Part shown: positions 10,383 to 18,942 of the stretch, piece after piece
Position numbering within the stretch: the stretch's first letter is position 1
How the letters are laid out: each line of letters starts with the position of its first letter
Assembly (NCBI RefSeq): GCF_018905915.1
Contig: NZ_CP064782.1
Coordinates: 2,170,001 to 2,234,000 of the forward strand
Source: Azospira inquinata
GTDB lineage: Bacteria; Pseudomonadota; Gammaproteobacteria; Burkholderiales; Rhodocyclaceae
Reading direction: 5' to 3'
Length of the DNA: 64,000 nt
Program-made: the position numbers and the translations under genes
Notes under the pieces: model-generated
Databases searched by the model: none
What the model was told of the DNA's origin: nothing
The model's input: only the letters and a program-made list of their open reading frames with translations

Positions 10383-11980
10383 GGGCGTTCTCCCGTGCTC
10401 GGGGCCGGGGGTTCCGGTCCGTCTTCCTCCAGGCCGTCCAGGGCCGGGGGCTGGCCCACGGGCAGGGAGAAGCGCACTTCACCGCCTCCCTCCGGCCCGT
10501 TGCCCGCCCGGATGTGGCCGCCGTGGGCGGCAATTACCGCCTGGCAGATGGCCAGACCCAGGCCCACGCCGCTGCGCACCCCGTCCCCCGCGCCCTGGGT
10601 AAAGCGCTGGAAGGGGTCCAGGCCCGGGGGAAAGCCCGGGCCCTGGTCCCGCACCGCCACTTCCACCCAGGTTTCGTTGTCCCGGGGGGCGGCCCGTTCC
10701 GCCAGAATGCGGATGGGGGTGGCGGCGGGGGCATATTTGGCGGCGTTTTCCACCAGGTTGGCGAAGACCCGTTCCATCAGCACCGCATCCAGATGGAGCA
10801 GGGGCAGGTCCGGGGCCAGCTGGACCTGGACCGGCCGGTCCCCCAGGGCCGGGCGGATCAGTTGCAGGGCGGCGCCCACCACCTCTTCCAGGGGCTGCCA
10901 TTCCCGGTGCAGGGTGACCCGGCCGGACTGGAGCCGGGCCATGTCCAGCAGGTTATCCACCATGCCGGAGAGGCGCAGGGCCTGGTCCCGCACGGCGGTG
11001 GCCGCCTCCCGCTGGGCCTGTTCCCCGGGGGGCGTTTGCCAGACCAGGGATTCGGCCATGGCCCGGAGGGCGGTCAGGGGAGTGCGCAGATCGTGGGAAA
11101 TGGCGGAGAGCAGGGAATTGCGCATCTGTTCCGCCTCCCGTTCCCGCTCCGCCTTTAAGGCCGCCGCCGCGTAATGGATACGTTCCAGGGCGATGGCCAG
11201 GAGGGAGGCCAGGGCTTCCAGTTGGGGATGGAGGGCGTGGAGCCGCTCCCCGTCCCCATCCCGGGGGGCTACCGCCAGCACGCCCCGGGGCCGGGTGGGA
11301 GCGAGCAGGGGAAAATAGGCCACGGCGCAGCCGTCCGCCGCCAGGGCCCCGTATTCCACGGTGCGGGACTCGGCCTGGGCCATCAGGGCCAGATGCTGTT
11401 CCACCTTGAGGGGCTGGGGCTCCGGATGGCCCGGCACGCACACTTCCAGGGCTTCCTGGGGGCCGTTGAGGAGCAGGCAGCCCCGGGCGTCCAGGCTGGT
11501 GGCCAGATAGCCCTGGGCCACCTCCGCCACCTGGCTATCCGTCAGGGCCCCGGCCAGATCCTTTGCCGCCTCGTAGAGCTGGCGGGCTTCCCCTTCCCGG
11601 CGCTGGGCCAGTTCCGCTTCCCGGCGCAAGCCGGCGGTGAGGCCTCCCGTAATCAGGGCCACGCAGAGCATCACCCCCAGGGTAATGGCGTACTGGGCGT
11701 TGGCCACGGCCAGGGTGAGCTGGGGCGGTACAAAGACGAAGTCGAAGAGGCCTACGGCGAAAAAGGCCGCCAGGACCGCCGGTCCCCGGCCCAGGGTGCG
11801 GGCCACGAGAAAGACTACCAAAAGAAAGACCAGGGCCGTGTTGGTTAGGTCCAGATGGGGGTGGAGGGCGGCGGTGATGGCCGCCGTGAGCAGGCAGGCC
11901 CCCAGGGCCAGGCCATAGACCGTCAGGGCGGCCAGGGAACGGTGCCCGGCGGCGTGGGAATGGGAACGGATGGTCATCAT
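10379..11980 (-). CDS. kdpD: Short KdpD-like sensor histidine kinase (DUF4118) without the N-terminal KdpD/USP domains
   Basis: Inner-membrane histidine kinase of 533 residues. It begins directly with the four-helix DUF4118 membrane region (about 15-118), then a GAF-like domain (about 140-265), HisKA with H296 in SAISHDLRTP, and an HATPase domain. Full KdpD proteins are about 900 residues, with a cytosolic KdpD plus USP module of some 370 residues before the membrane helices; that module is absent here. The frame extends upstream to 12898, but that part is the shifted shadow of the tetR gene. GGAGG precedes ATGATG, so the start may be 11980 or 11977. Confidence 0.88.
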   Translation of the reverse strand: MMTIRSHSHAAGHRSLAALTVYGLALGACLLTAAITAALHPHLDLTNTALVFLLVVFLVARTLGRGPAVLAAFFAVGLFDFVFVPPQLTLAVANAQYAITLGVMLCVALITGGLTAGLRREAELAQRREGEARQLYEAAKDLAGALTDSQVAEVAQGYLATSLDARGCLLLNGPQEALEVCVPGHPEPQPLKVEQHLALMAQAESRTVEYGALAADGCAVAYFPLLAPTRPRGVLAVAPRDGDGERLHALHPQLEALASLLAIALERIHYAAAALKAEREREAEQMRNSLLSAISHDLRTPLTALRAMAESLVWQTPPGEQAQREAATAVRDQALRLSGMVDNLLDMARLQSGRVTLHREWQPLEEVVGAALQLIRPALGDRPVQVQLAPDLPLLHLDAVLMERVFANLVENAAKYAPAATPIRILAERAAPRDNETWVEVAVRDQGPGFPPGLDPFQRFTQGAGDGVRSGVGLGLAICQAVIAAHGGHIRAGNGPEGGGEVRFSLPVGQPPALDGLEEDGPEPPAPSTGERP

Positions 11981-12075
11981 GCCTCCGAAGCGGAAGGGCC
12001 CGGCCAAGGCCGGGGGAATGCCCCCATTTTCCCGGGATGGGAATAAAAACGGTGTAAAAAAAGGAGGCGCCCGAT

Positions 12076-12795
12076 TCAGGGGGCGGGAGGGGGGGCGGCG
12101 ATGCCCGCCAGGAGGCCGGTGACGGTGATGCGGGCAAAGCGTTCCACCGCCGCCACTACCGCTTCCACCTGGGGTGGGGTGAATACGGGAGCCAGTTCGT
12201 CCCGGGCGCCCCAGTCCAGGCGGCGGCCTAAGGCGCTGCGGCCATAGGCAAAACCCACCAGCTGGCCGTGGAAAGCGTGGGCCAGGAGTCGGGTGCCCGG
12301 GTCCGTGGGGGGCTGGCCGGTCATCCGGGCGACAAGGGTTTCCGTCAGGTCGTGGATGGGGGCGGTGAACTGGTCGTAGAGCAGGTCGAAGGCTGGGCCG
12401 GGCTGGAGCATTTCCCGGCTGAGAAAGGCGTACCAGGGGCCCCGGTGTTCCGGGCGGAAGACCAGCCGGGCGATGTGGGCGGCCAGGCGTACCAGCAGGT
12501 CCCCCGCCTCGGCCGGCGTGATGTCCGGGCTTAAGCAGGCGTGGATGGCCTGGGCCTCCCGCCCCAGCTGTTCCCCCGTGGCCTGGCAGATACGCTGGGC
12601 CACGGCCAGATACACCCCTTTTTTGCCGCCGAAATGGTAGGGAATGGCGGACTGGTTTACCCGGGCCAGGGCTGCCAGCTGGCGGGTGGTCACCCCGTCG
12701 TAGCCGTAGCGGCCGAAAAGGGTTTCCCCCGCATCCAGGAGCCGTTCCCGGGTCTGGTCCGGCGCTCGGGGCAGAGGAAGGGGAAGGGGAGCCAT
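12076..12795 (-). CDS. TetR-family repressor with CecR-like C-terminal domain
   Basis: Cytosolic repressor of 239 residues. The N-terminal HTH lies at about residues 15-60 (TTRQLAALARVNQSAIPYHF). The C-terminal ligand region resembles the CecR/YbiH (DUF1956) group, known to control drug exporters of the same general architecture. It is the last gene of the operon, 6 bp after the yhhJ-like permease, so it probably controls its own operon through the palindrome at 17847-17874. The HTH assignment is firm; the inducer is unknown. Confidence 0.9.
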   Translation of the reverse strand: MAPLPLPLPRAPDQTRERLLDAGETLFGRYGYDGVTTRQLAALARVNQSAIPYHFGGKKGVYLAVAQRICQATGEQLGREAQAIHACLSPDITPAEAGDLLVRLAAHIARLVFRPEHRGPWYAFLSREMLQPGPAFDLLYDQFTAPIHDLTETLVARMTGQPPTDPGTRLLAHAFHGQLVGFAYGRSALGRRLDWGARDELAPVFTPPQVEAVVAAVERFARITVTGLLAGIAAPPPAP

Positions 12796-12801
12796 GGGGG
12801 C

Positions 12802-13962
12802 TTAGAGCTGGGTTTGGGCCACGGATTTGCGGAAGCGGGCCAGGGCAAAGAGGAAGAACAGGGTGCCGATGCCTGCCATGGCCAGAAATTCGGGCCACAC
12901 CACTCCCAGGCCAGCCCCCCGGTAGAGGATGCCCTGGGCCAGGCGCACGAAATAGGTGGTGGGGGCTACCAGCATCAGGTTCTGGATCAGCACGGGCATG
13001 CTTTCCCGGGGGGTGACGCCCCCCGCCAGGAGTTCCAGGGGCACGATGGTGAGGATGATGAGCAGGCCCAGCTGGGGCATGGAGCGGGCCACGGTGCCGA
13101 GGAAAATGCCGATGGAGGCGGCGGAAAACAGATACAGGGCGGCGCCGCAGAGGAACAGGGGCAGGGAACCCTGGATGGGCACCTGGAGCACCCCTTGGAT
13201 CACCAGGGTGAGGGCCACGGTGGCGCCTATGAGTACCGCCAGACCGTTGGCCCAGACCTTGGACAGCATGATTTCCGCCGGGGTCAGGGGCATGACCAGG
13301 AGATGTTCCAGGGTGCCGTGTTCCCGTTCCCGGACAAAGGCCGCCCCCACCAGGATGATGGTGAGCATGGTGATGTTGTTGATGGTTTCCATCACCCCGC
13401 CGAACCAGTAACCGGTCAGGTTGGGGTTAAACCGTACCCGGGGGGTGAGGCGCACGGGCAGGGTGGCGCTATCCCGGGTGCCGGTCAGGTATTCCCCGAT
13501 TTCCCCCATGAGAATGTTCTGGATGTAGGTGTTGCCGATAAAGGCCTGGCTGATCACCGTGGCGTCGATATTGATTTGGAGGGCGGGGCGGCGCCCGGCC
13601 TGGAGGTCCCGTTGGAAATTGGCGGGGATGACGATCACGAAGGAGTAACGCCCCTGGTCCAGGGCTCCGTCCATGGCGGACCAGGGGATGGATACGGGGG
13701 GCTTGAAGAAGGGGGGCGTCAGGGCCCCGGTCATGCGCAGGGAAAGGGGAGACCGGTCCTCATCCACCACCGCCACTGGGGCGTCCCGCAATTCCTGGGA
13801 CACCCCGAGGGCGGCGGAATAGATGCCCCCGGTAAAGGCCCAGACAATGAGGATTAGCAGCACCTTGTCGGCCCACAGGCTGCGCAGTTCCTTGAGGCCC
13901 AGGCGGTAGATGTTGGTCAGCCGGTCCCGGGGGCTTAAGGGGGAGGGATGGGGGGCGGCCAT
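12802..13962 (-). CDS. yhhJ: ABC-2 type permease, YhhJ-like
   Basis: Inner-membrane permease of 386 residues with the ABC-2 layout: one N-terminal helix (about 30-50), a large extracytoplasmic domain (about 55-200), then five helices to the C-terminus. Genes of this type follow rbbA in the E. coli yhiI-rbbA-yhhJ cluster, the same order as here. The start lies 1 bp from the stop of the upstream gene, implying coupled translation. It should dimerise with the permease part of the RbbA-like protein to form the export channel. Confidence 0.88.
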   Translation of the reverse strand: MAAPHPSPLSPRDRLTNIYRLGLKELRSLWADKVLLILIVWAFTGGIYSAALGVSQELRDAPVAVVDEDRSPLSLRMTGALTPPFFKPPVSIPWSAMDGALDQGRYSFVIVIPANFQRDLQAGRRPALQINIDATVISQAFIGNTYIQNILMGEIGEYLTGTRDSATLPVRLTPRVRFNPNLTGYWFGGVMETINNITMLTIILVGAAFVREREHGTLEHLLVMPLTPAEIMLSKVWANGLAVLIGATVALTLVIQGVLQVPIQGSLPLFLCGAALYLFSAASIGIFLGTVARSMPQLGLLIILTIVPLELLAGGVTPRESMPVLIQNLMLVAPTTYFVRLAQGILYRGAGLGVVWPEFLAMAGIGTLFFLFALARFRKSVAQTQL

Positions 13963-13963
13963 G

Positions 13964-16786
13964 TTATTTCTCCTGCTTGGGCAAGAGGACCAGGGAAATC
14001 AGGGTCAGCACGGGGATAAACAGGGCCAGGGCGAGGAACTGGCTTTCCAGATCCCCAAAATCCAGGGCCTTGGTGAACACCCCCCGGCTGATGGTCAGGT
14101 AATAGGTGGCGGGGAAAAACTGGCCTACCCAGTAGGCGCCCCCTTCCAGGGACCCCACCGGGGTGGTGAGGCCGGAAAACTGCACCGTGGGCAGCATGGT
14201 GAGGATGGCGGTGCCAAACAGGGCGGCGATCTGGGTGCTGGTGAAGGTGGAAATGAAGAGCCCGATGCCCGTGGTGGCGGTGACGTAGAGCAGGGCCCCC
14301 GCCGTCAGGGCGAAGAAGCTGCCCTTGATGGGCACCCCGAAAACCCCCACGGCGATGAGCACCAGGGCGAAATAGCTGATCATGGACACGCAGATATAGG
14401 GAATCTGCTTGCCGATGAGAAATTCCAGCCGGGTCACCGGGGTGACGTAAAGATTGGTGATGGAACCCAGTTCCTTTTCCCGCACCACCCCCAGGGCCAT
14501 GAGAATGGCCGGGATAAAGACCAGAAGCAGGGGCAGTACCGCCGGCACCATGGCATAGACGCTGCGGAAATCCTGGTTATAGCGGTAGCGGGGTTCCACC
14601 TCCGTGGGCAGGAGCTGGGGCTGGTTGCCCGTGGCCTCGGTGATGAGCTGCTCCAGGTATTGCTGGTGGATGCCTTCCAGATAGCCCCGGGTGGTCTCCC
14701 CCCGAAAGGGCATGGCGCCGTCGATCCAGGCTCCTACCTCAGGATGGCGTCCCTGGCGCAGGTCCCGGCCGAAATTGGGGGGAATTTCCAGGGCCACGGT
14801 GAGTTCCCCGTTACTCATGCGCCGGTCCAGTTCATTGCTGTCCTGGAGGGGGGCGTGCTGGATGAAATAGCGGGAGCCGGACAGTTCCCGGATGTAGGCC
14901 CGGGATTCCGGGCTCTGGTCCCGGTCCAGCACGGCGAAGCTGAGGTTTTCCACGTCCATGGAAATGCCGTAGCCCAGCACCAGCATGAGCAGGGCCGAGC
15001 CCAGGAGGGCAAAGGCCAGGCGGATGGTGTCCCGGCGCAGCTCCAGGGTTTCCCGGTAGGCGTAGCCCAGCAGGCGGCGCAGGCTGAAGGGGGGCGGCCG
15101 GTGGCCGGGGGCTCCGCCGGTAGGAGGCGCAGCTTCGGTGGGGGCGGCGGGAGCATGGCCCGCCGCCGGAGCGTCGGTGTCGGACTTGGGGGGGCGGTTG
15201 GCCCCGGTGGCCTCTTCCAGATAGGCGATGAAGGCTTCTTCCAGGGTGGCCGCCTGGCGGGACTGGCGCAGCCGCTCCGGGGTGTCGCTGGCCAGCACCT
15301 TGCCCGCGTGCATGAGGGAAATGCGGTCGCAGCGCTCCGCTTCGTTCATGAAGTGGGTGGAGATGAAAATGGTCACCCCCTGCTGGCGGGAGAGTTCCAC
15401 CAGCAGTTGCCAGAATTCATCCCGGGCCACCGGGTCCACCCCGGAGGTGGGCTCGTCCAGAATCAGTAGCTTGGGTTCATGGACCACGGCCACGGCCAGG
15501 GAGAGGCGCTGGCGGATGCCCAGGGGCAGATCGGCGGCCGGGTCGTCCAGATAGGGGGCCAGGCCAAAGCGTTCCACCAGGGCTTGGATGCGGGGCCCGA
15601 TGCGTTCCGGGGCCAGGTGGAAGAGGCGGGCGTGGAGATCCAGGTTGGCGGCCACGGTCAGCTCCCCGTAAAGGGAAAAGGCCTGGGACATGTAGCCCAC
15701 CTGGCGCCGGGTCTCCAGGGAATGGGCATCCACCGGGCTGCCGAAGAGCCAGGCTTCCCCCGCGCTGGGGGGCAGGAGGCCGGTGAGCATTTTCATGGTG
15801 GTGGTTTTGCCGCAGCCATTGGAACCGAGAAAACCGAAAATTTCCCCCTGTTCGATGCGGAAATTGACCCGGTCCACCGCGGTGAAATCTCCGAAGCGCT
15901 GGGTCAGATCCTTGGCTTCGATGGCGTAGTTCTGATCCTGACGCTGGCGGGGGGGCACCACAAAGCGGTGCTGGGCGCCCCGCTGGGCCTCCGGCAGCAG
16001 GGCCACAAAGGCTTCTTCCAGGGAGCTGGCGTGGGCTTTGGCCTTGATTTTCGCCGGGCTGCCCGTGCCCAGGACCCGGCCCTCGTTCATGGCCGCCAAC
16101 CATTGAAAGCGTTCCGCTTCCTCCATGTAGGCGGTGGCCACCAGCACACTCATGCCCGGCCGACGGCCCCGGATGGCGTCGATCAAATCCCAGAATTGGC
16201 GCCGGGAGAGGGGATCCACCCCGGTGGTAGGTTCGTCCAGGATGAGCAGGTCCGGATCGTGGATCAGGGCGCAGCAGAGTCCCAGCTTCTGCTTCATGCC
16301 ACCAGAAAGCTTGGCCGCAGGCCGGTCCCGGAAGGGGGCTAGACCGGTGGCGGTGAGGAGTTCCCCAATGCGCCGTTCCCGCTCTGCCCGGCCCTGGCCG
16401 AAGAGACGGCCAAAGAAATCCACATTTTCAAAGACGGACAGGGTGGGGTAGAGGTTTTTCCCTAGGCCCTGGGGCATGTAGGCGATGCGGGGCTGGGCGG
16501 CGTTGCGAAAGTGCCGGTTAGCCAGATTGCCCCCCAGGACTTCCACCTCACCTTCCTGGATTTTCCGTGCCCCGGCGATGAGGGCCAGGAGGGAGGATTT
16601 GCCCACCCCGTCAGGCCCCAGCAGCCCCACCATGATGCCCGCTGGAATGGCCAGATCCACCCGGTCCAGGGCGGTGACTTCCCCATAGTGCAGGCTCACC
16701 CCGGTCAGCCGGGCCACGGGGACCGGGGTGGCGGGGGCGCCCAGGGTGGGTTCCCGGTGGGTGTCAGGGGGAGGGACGGGGGCCAC
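13964..16786 (-). CDS. rbbA: RbbA/YhiH-type ABC transporter: two ATPase domains fused to an ABC-2 permease
   Basis: Protein of 940 residues with two nucleotide-binding domains and a C-terminal permease. NBD1 (about 25-250) has Walker [10 protein letters not shown], signature LSGGMKQK and Walker [14 protein letters not shown]2 (about 285-510) has GSNGCGKTT and [10 protein letters not shown]; its signature is the divergent LPLGIRQR. A Pro/Ala-rich linker (about 530-565) precedes the ABC-2 membrane domain. NBD1 closely resembles E. coli RbbA, described as a ribosome-bound ATPase, but the operon (HlyD partner before, permease after) supports an export role. Confidence 0.93.
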   Translation of the reverse strand: MAPVPPPDTHREPTLGAPATPVPVARLTGVSLHYGEVTALDRVDLAIPAGIMVGLLGPDGVGKSSLLALIAGARKIQEGEVEVLGGNLANRHFRNAAQPRIAYMPQGLGKNLYPTLSVFENVDFFGRLFGQGRAERERRIGELLTATGLAPFRDRPAAKLSGGMKQKLGLCCALIHDPDLLILDEPTTGVDPLSRRQFWDLIDAIRGRRPGMSVLVATAYMEEAERFQWLAAMNEGRVLGTGSPAKIKAKAHASSLEEAFVALLPEAQRGAQHRFVVPPRQRQDQNYAIEAKDLTQRFGDFTAVDRVNFRIEQGEIFGFLGSNGCGKTTTMKMLTGLLPPSAGEAWLFGSPVDAHSLETRRQVGYMSQAFSLYGELTVAANLDLHARLFHLAPERIGPRIQALVERFGLAPYLDDPAADLPLGIRQRLSLAVAVVHEPKLLILDEPTSGVDPVARDEFWQLLVELSRQQGVTIFISTHFMNEAERCDRISLMHAGKVLASDTPERLRQSRQAATLEEAFIAYLEEATGANRPPKSDTDAPAAGHAPAAPTEAAPPTGGAPGHRPPPFSLRRLLGYAYRETLELRRDTIRLAFALLGSALLMLVLGYGISMDVENLSFAVLDRDQSPESRAYIRELSGSRYFIQHAPLQDSNELDRRMSNGELTVALEIPPNFGRDLRQGRHPEVGAWIDGAMPFRGETTRGYLEGIHQQYLEQLITEATGNQPQLLPTEVEPRYRYNQDFRSVYAMVPAVLPLLLVFIPAILMALGVVREKELGSITNLYVTPVTRLEFLIGKQIPYICVSMISYFALVLIAVGVFGVPIKGSFFALTAGALLYVTATTGIGLFISTFTSTQIAALFGTAILTMLPTVQFSGLTTPVGSLEGGAYWVGQFFPATYYLTISRGVFTKALDFGDLESQFLALALFIPVLTLISLVLLPKQEK

Positions 16787-16789
16787 CGC

Positions 16790-17779
16790 TTACTTCACTT
16801 GCAGAAAGGCGGGCCAGGCCGCCGGGGCAGCCCCTTGTCCCGGGACTTCCAGACGCACATAGGCCACCCCCGGACTGCCCGGATTGATGAGCTTGGGGTG
16901 GGCGACTAGCCATTCCGGGGGAATGCGCACCTTGATGCGGAACATGAGCTTTTCCCGCTCCGTATGGGTTTCCACCGCCTTGGGGGTGAATTGGGATTGG
17001 GGGGAGACGAAGGTGACCCGGGCCGGGATGGGCTGGTTGGGCAGGGCGTCCAGCACGATGCGGGCCTCCGCCCCCAGGCTCACCTGCCCGGCCTTGTCCG
17101 TGGGCAGGTAGAAGGTCATGTACACATCCGACAGGTCCAGCAGGGTGAGTACCTTGCCTCCCGCCCCCAGCACTTCCCCGGGTTCCGCCAGACGGTAGAG
17201 CACCCGGCCGTTGCGGGGCGCCTTGATGTCCGTATCGTTCACCGTCACCTGGACGCTGGCGCTCTTGGCCCGGGCTGCCTCCGCCGCGTGGGTGGCCTCA
17301 TCCACCCGGGCCTGGGCCGCTTCCAGACTGGCCTGGGCGGTCTGCACCTTGGTCCGGTCCTGATCCAGCTTGTCCCGGGTGATGAAGCCCCGCTGCACCA
17401 GACTTTCCGAGCGGGCCAGGGTGGCCCGGGCCAGTTCCAGCTGGCTGGCGGCGCTACGCACGTTTTCCCGGGCTTCCCCGATGCTCACATGGGCCTGGGA
17501 GGCCTGGGCTTGGGCGCTGCGCAGCTGGGCCCGGGGATCGTCCGCGTCCAGCCGGGCCAGCACCTGGTCCGCTTTCACCTGATCCCCTTCCCAGGCATTG
17601 ACCTCTCTTAAGCGGCCCGCCAGCTTGGTGGCCACATCCACCTCCGTGGCTTCCAGCCGACCGTTGCCCGAGGCCAGCCAGGGGGGCAGGGGCGTGGGTT
17701 GCAGGTAATGCCAGAGCAGCCAGCCGCCACCGGCCAGGACTGCGACCAGGGCCAGGGTGCGGAAATTACGTCCGTTCAT
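16790..17779 (-). CDS. yhiI: HlyD/YhiI-type periplasmic adaptor (membrane fusion protein)
   Basis: Adaptor protein of 329 residues linking the inner-membrane ABC transporter to the outer membrane. It has one N-terminal anchor helix (about 7-24), then a biotinyl-lipoyl half-motif and a long Ala/Gln-rich coiled-coil hairpin (about 75-185). A second lipoyl half and beta-barrel follow. ATG 17779 is chosen because AAGGAG lies 7 bp upstream; the frame runs on to 17860 only across the operator. It is the first gene of the four-gene exporter operon and lies 3 bp from rbbA. Confidence 0.92.
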   Translation of the reverse strand: MNGRNFRTLALVAVLAGGGWLLWHYLQPTPLPPWLASGNGRLEATEVDVATKLAGRLREVNAWEGDQVKADQVLARLDADDPRAQLRSAQAQASQAHVSIGEARENVRSAASQLELARATLARSESLVQRGFITRDKLDQDRTKVQTAQASLEAAQARVDEATHAAEAARAKSASVQVTVNDTDIKAPRNGRVLYRLAEPGEVLGAGGKVLTLLDLSDVYMTFYLPTDKAGQVSLGAEARIVLDALPNQPIPARVTFVSPQSQFTPKAVETHTEREKLMFRIKVRIPPEWLVAHPKLINPGSPGVAYVRLEVPGQGAAPAAWPAFLQVK

Positions 17780-17837
17780 GGAATGTTCTCCTTGGGGCCT
17801 GCCGTCCCGGGCCGGGCCCGGGCAGGGAATTTCCCCC

Positions 17838-17874
17838 ATTATAGGACCGGATTCATTCAAATGAATGAATCCGG
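17838..17874 (-). promoter_or_regulatory. Promoter and TetR-type operator of the exporter operon
   Basis: On the minus strand a perfect TATAAT (17843-17838) precedes the adaptor gene. Upstream lies a perfect palindrome: CCGGATTCATTC at 17847-17858, spacer AAAT, GAATGAATCCGG at 17863-17874. The palindrome covers the position expected for the -35 element, as expected for repression by the operon's own TetR protein. The rest of the gap to 18258 holds only the leader of the two-component operon. Confidence 0.82.
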
Positions 17875-18165
17875 GGATGGGCCCAGGGCGCCCTGGCCGG
17901 GTTTATTCCAAGGGGATGTGTGCGGTGCAGCAAGGCGGGGCGGGGGATTTTGTTACACTGGCAGACGCGGATCGGTCCTGAAGTCTGGGCCCGGGGCGGT
18001 TCCCAGTGCAGGGGGCGACCGGGAGCGGTGTTGGCCTTCCGCCCCTATAAGAAAAGTGGCGAGGAGCGGTCCGGTGCAGGAAACGGTCCGCTCCCCGAGT
18101 CCCGGTTGCCCGGGAACTCCTAAGACCATAAAAGGAGAACAGCAGGTTCAGGCTACGGGCCCGGC

Positions 18166-18181
18166 CTTACATAAAACTTAC
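18166..18181 (+). promoter_or_regulatory. Direct repeat CTTAC, 11-bp period, upstream of response regulator
   Basis: CTTAC at 18166-18170 recurs at 18177-18181. OmpR-family regulators of the PmrA/QseB type bind paired half-sites (TTAA-like) with exactly this 11-bp spacing. It lies about 80 bp before the regulator start, so it is a candidate autoregulatory box. Assigned on spacing and position only. Confidence 0.45.
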
Positions 18182-18258
18182 GCAAAATCCGGCTACCGTC
18201 AGGCTCCCGAAAGGCCGATGGAATACGCCGGAGGACGTGGGACGGAGGAGCAAGCACC

Positions 18259-18942
18259 ATGCGCATTTTGATTGCGGAAGACGATCGGATCATTGCCGAT
18301 GGCCTATCCCGCTCCCTGCGCCAGGGAGGGTACGCGGTGGATTGTGCGTACACCGGCTCGGACGCGGATACGGCCCTGATGGCCAACAGTTACGACCTGC
18401 TCATTCTCGATCTGGGCCTGCCCCGGCTGCCCGGGCTGGAGGTTCTGAAACGCCTGCGGGCCCGGAATGCCACCCTGCCGGTGTTGATCCTGACCGCCAT
18501 GGACGGCACCGGGGACCGGGTCAAGGGCCTGGACCTGGGGGCGGACGACTACATGACCAAGCCCTTTGAGCTGCCCGAGCTGGAAGCCCGGGTGCGGGCC
18601 TTGACCCGTCGTTCCTCCGGCACCGCGCCGGTAATCGTCTGCGGCGCCCTGAGTTACGATCAGGTGGGCCGGGTGGCCCATCTGGCGGGTCAGCCCCTGG
18701 AATTATCGGCCCGGGAAATCGGCCTGCTGGAAATTCTCCTTTCCCGGGCCGGCCGCCTGGTCTCCAAGGACCAGCTGGTGGATCACCTGTGCGGCTGGGG
18801 CGAGGAGGTGAGCCACAACGCCATTGAGGTGTATATCCACCGCCTGCGCAAAAAACTGGAACCGGGCGGGGTGCGCATCGCCACCGTGCGCGGTCTGGGC
18901 TACTGCCTTGAAAAGCCCCAAGCCGAGCGGGTTGCCTCCTAG
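18259..18942 (+). CDS. OmpR-family response regulator (QseB/TctD/PmrA-like)
   Basis: DNA-binding regulator of 227 residues. The receiver has D8-D9, phosphoacceptor D51 and the conserved Lys in DDYMTKPF; a winged-helix effector domain spans about residues 128-220. The closest subgroup by eye is QseB/PmrA/TctD, which act with periplasmic-sensing kinases. ATG 18259 is preceded by GGAGGAG. The kinase gene overlaps its 3' end. The signal is unknown, so no gene symbol is given. Confidence 0.92.
   Translation: MRILIAEDDRIIADGLSRSLRQGGYAVDCAYTGSDADTALMANSYDLLILDLGLPRLPGLEVLKRLRARNATLPVLILTAMDGTGDRVKGLDLGADDYMTKPFELPELEARVRALTRRSSGTAPVIVCGALSYDQVGRVAHLAGQPLELSAREIGLLEILLSRAGRLVSKDQLVDHLCGWGEEVSHNAIEVYIHRLRKKLEPGGVRIATVRGLGYCLEKPQAERVAS

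Noticed and set aside
11981..12898. 306-residue upstream extension of the KdpD-like frame
   Set aside because: The extension overlaps the well-supported TetR gene on the same strand in another frame, is Pro/Gly/Arg-rich and resembles no KdpD N-terminus.
13910..15469. 519-residue frame antisense to the ABC exporter genes
   Set aside because: Gly/Gln/His-rich mirror of rbbA and yhhJ, whose ABC and permease motifs are unambiguous.
17780..18271. Frames spanning the operator region between the adaptor gene and the response regulator
   Set aside because: They cross the perfect TetR-type palindrome and promoter, lack ribosome sites and have no homology.
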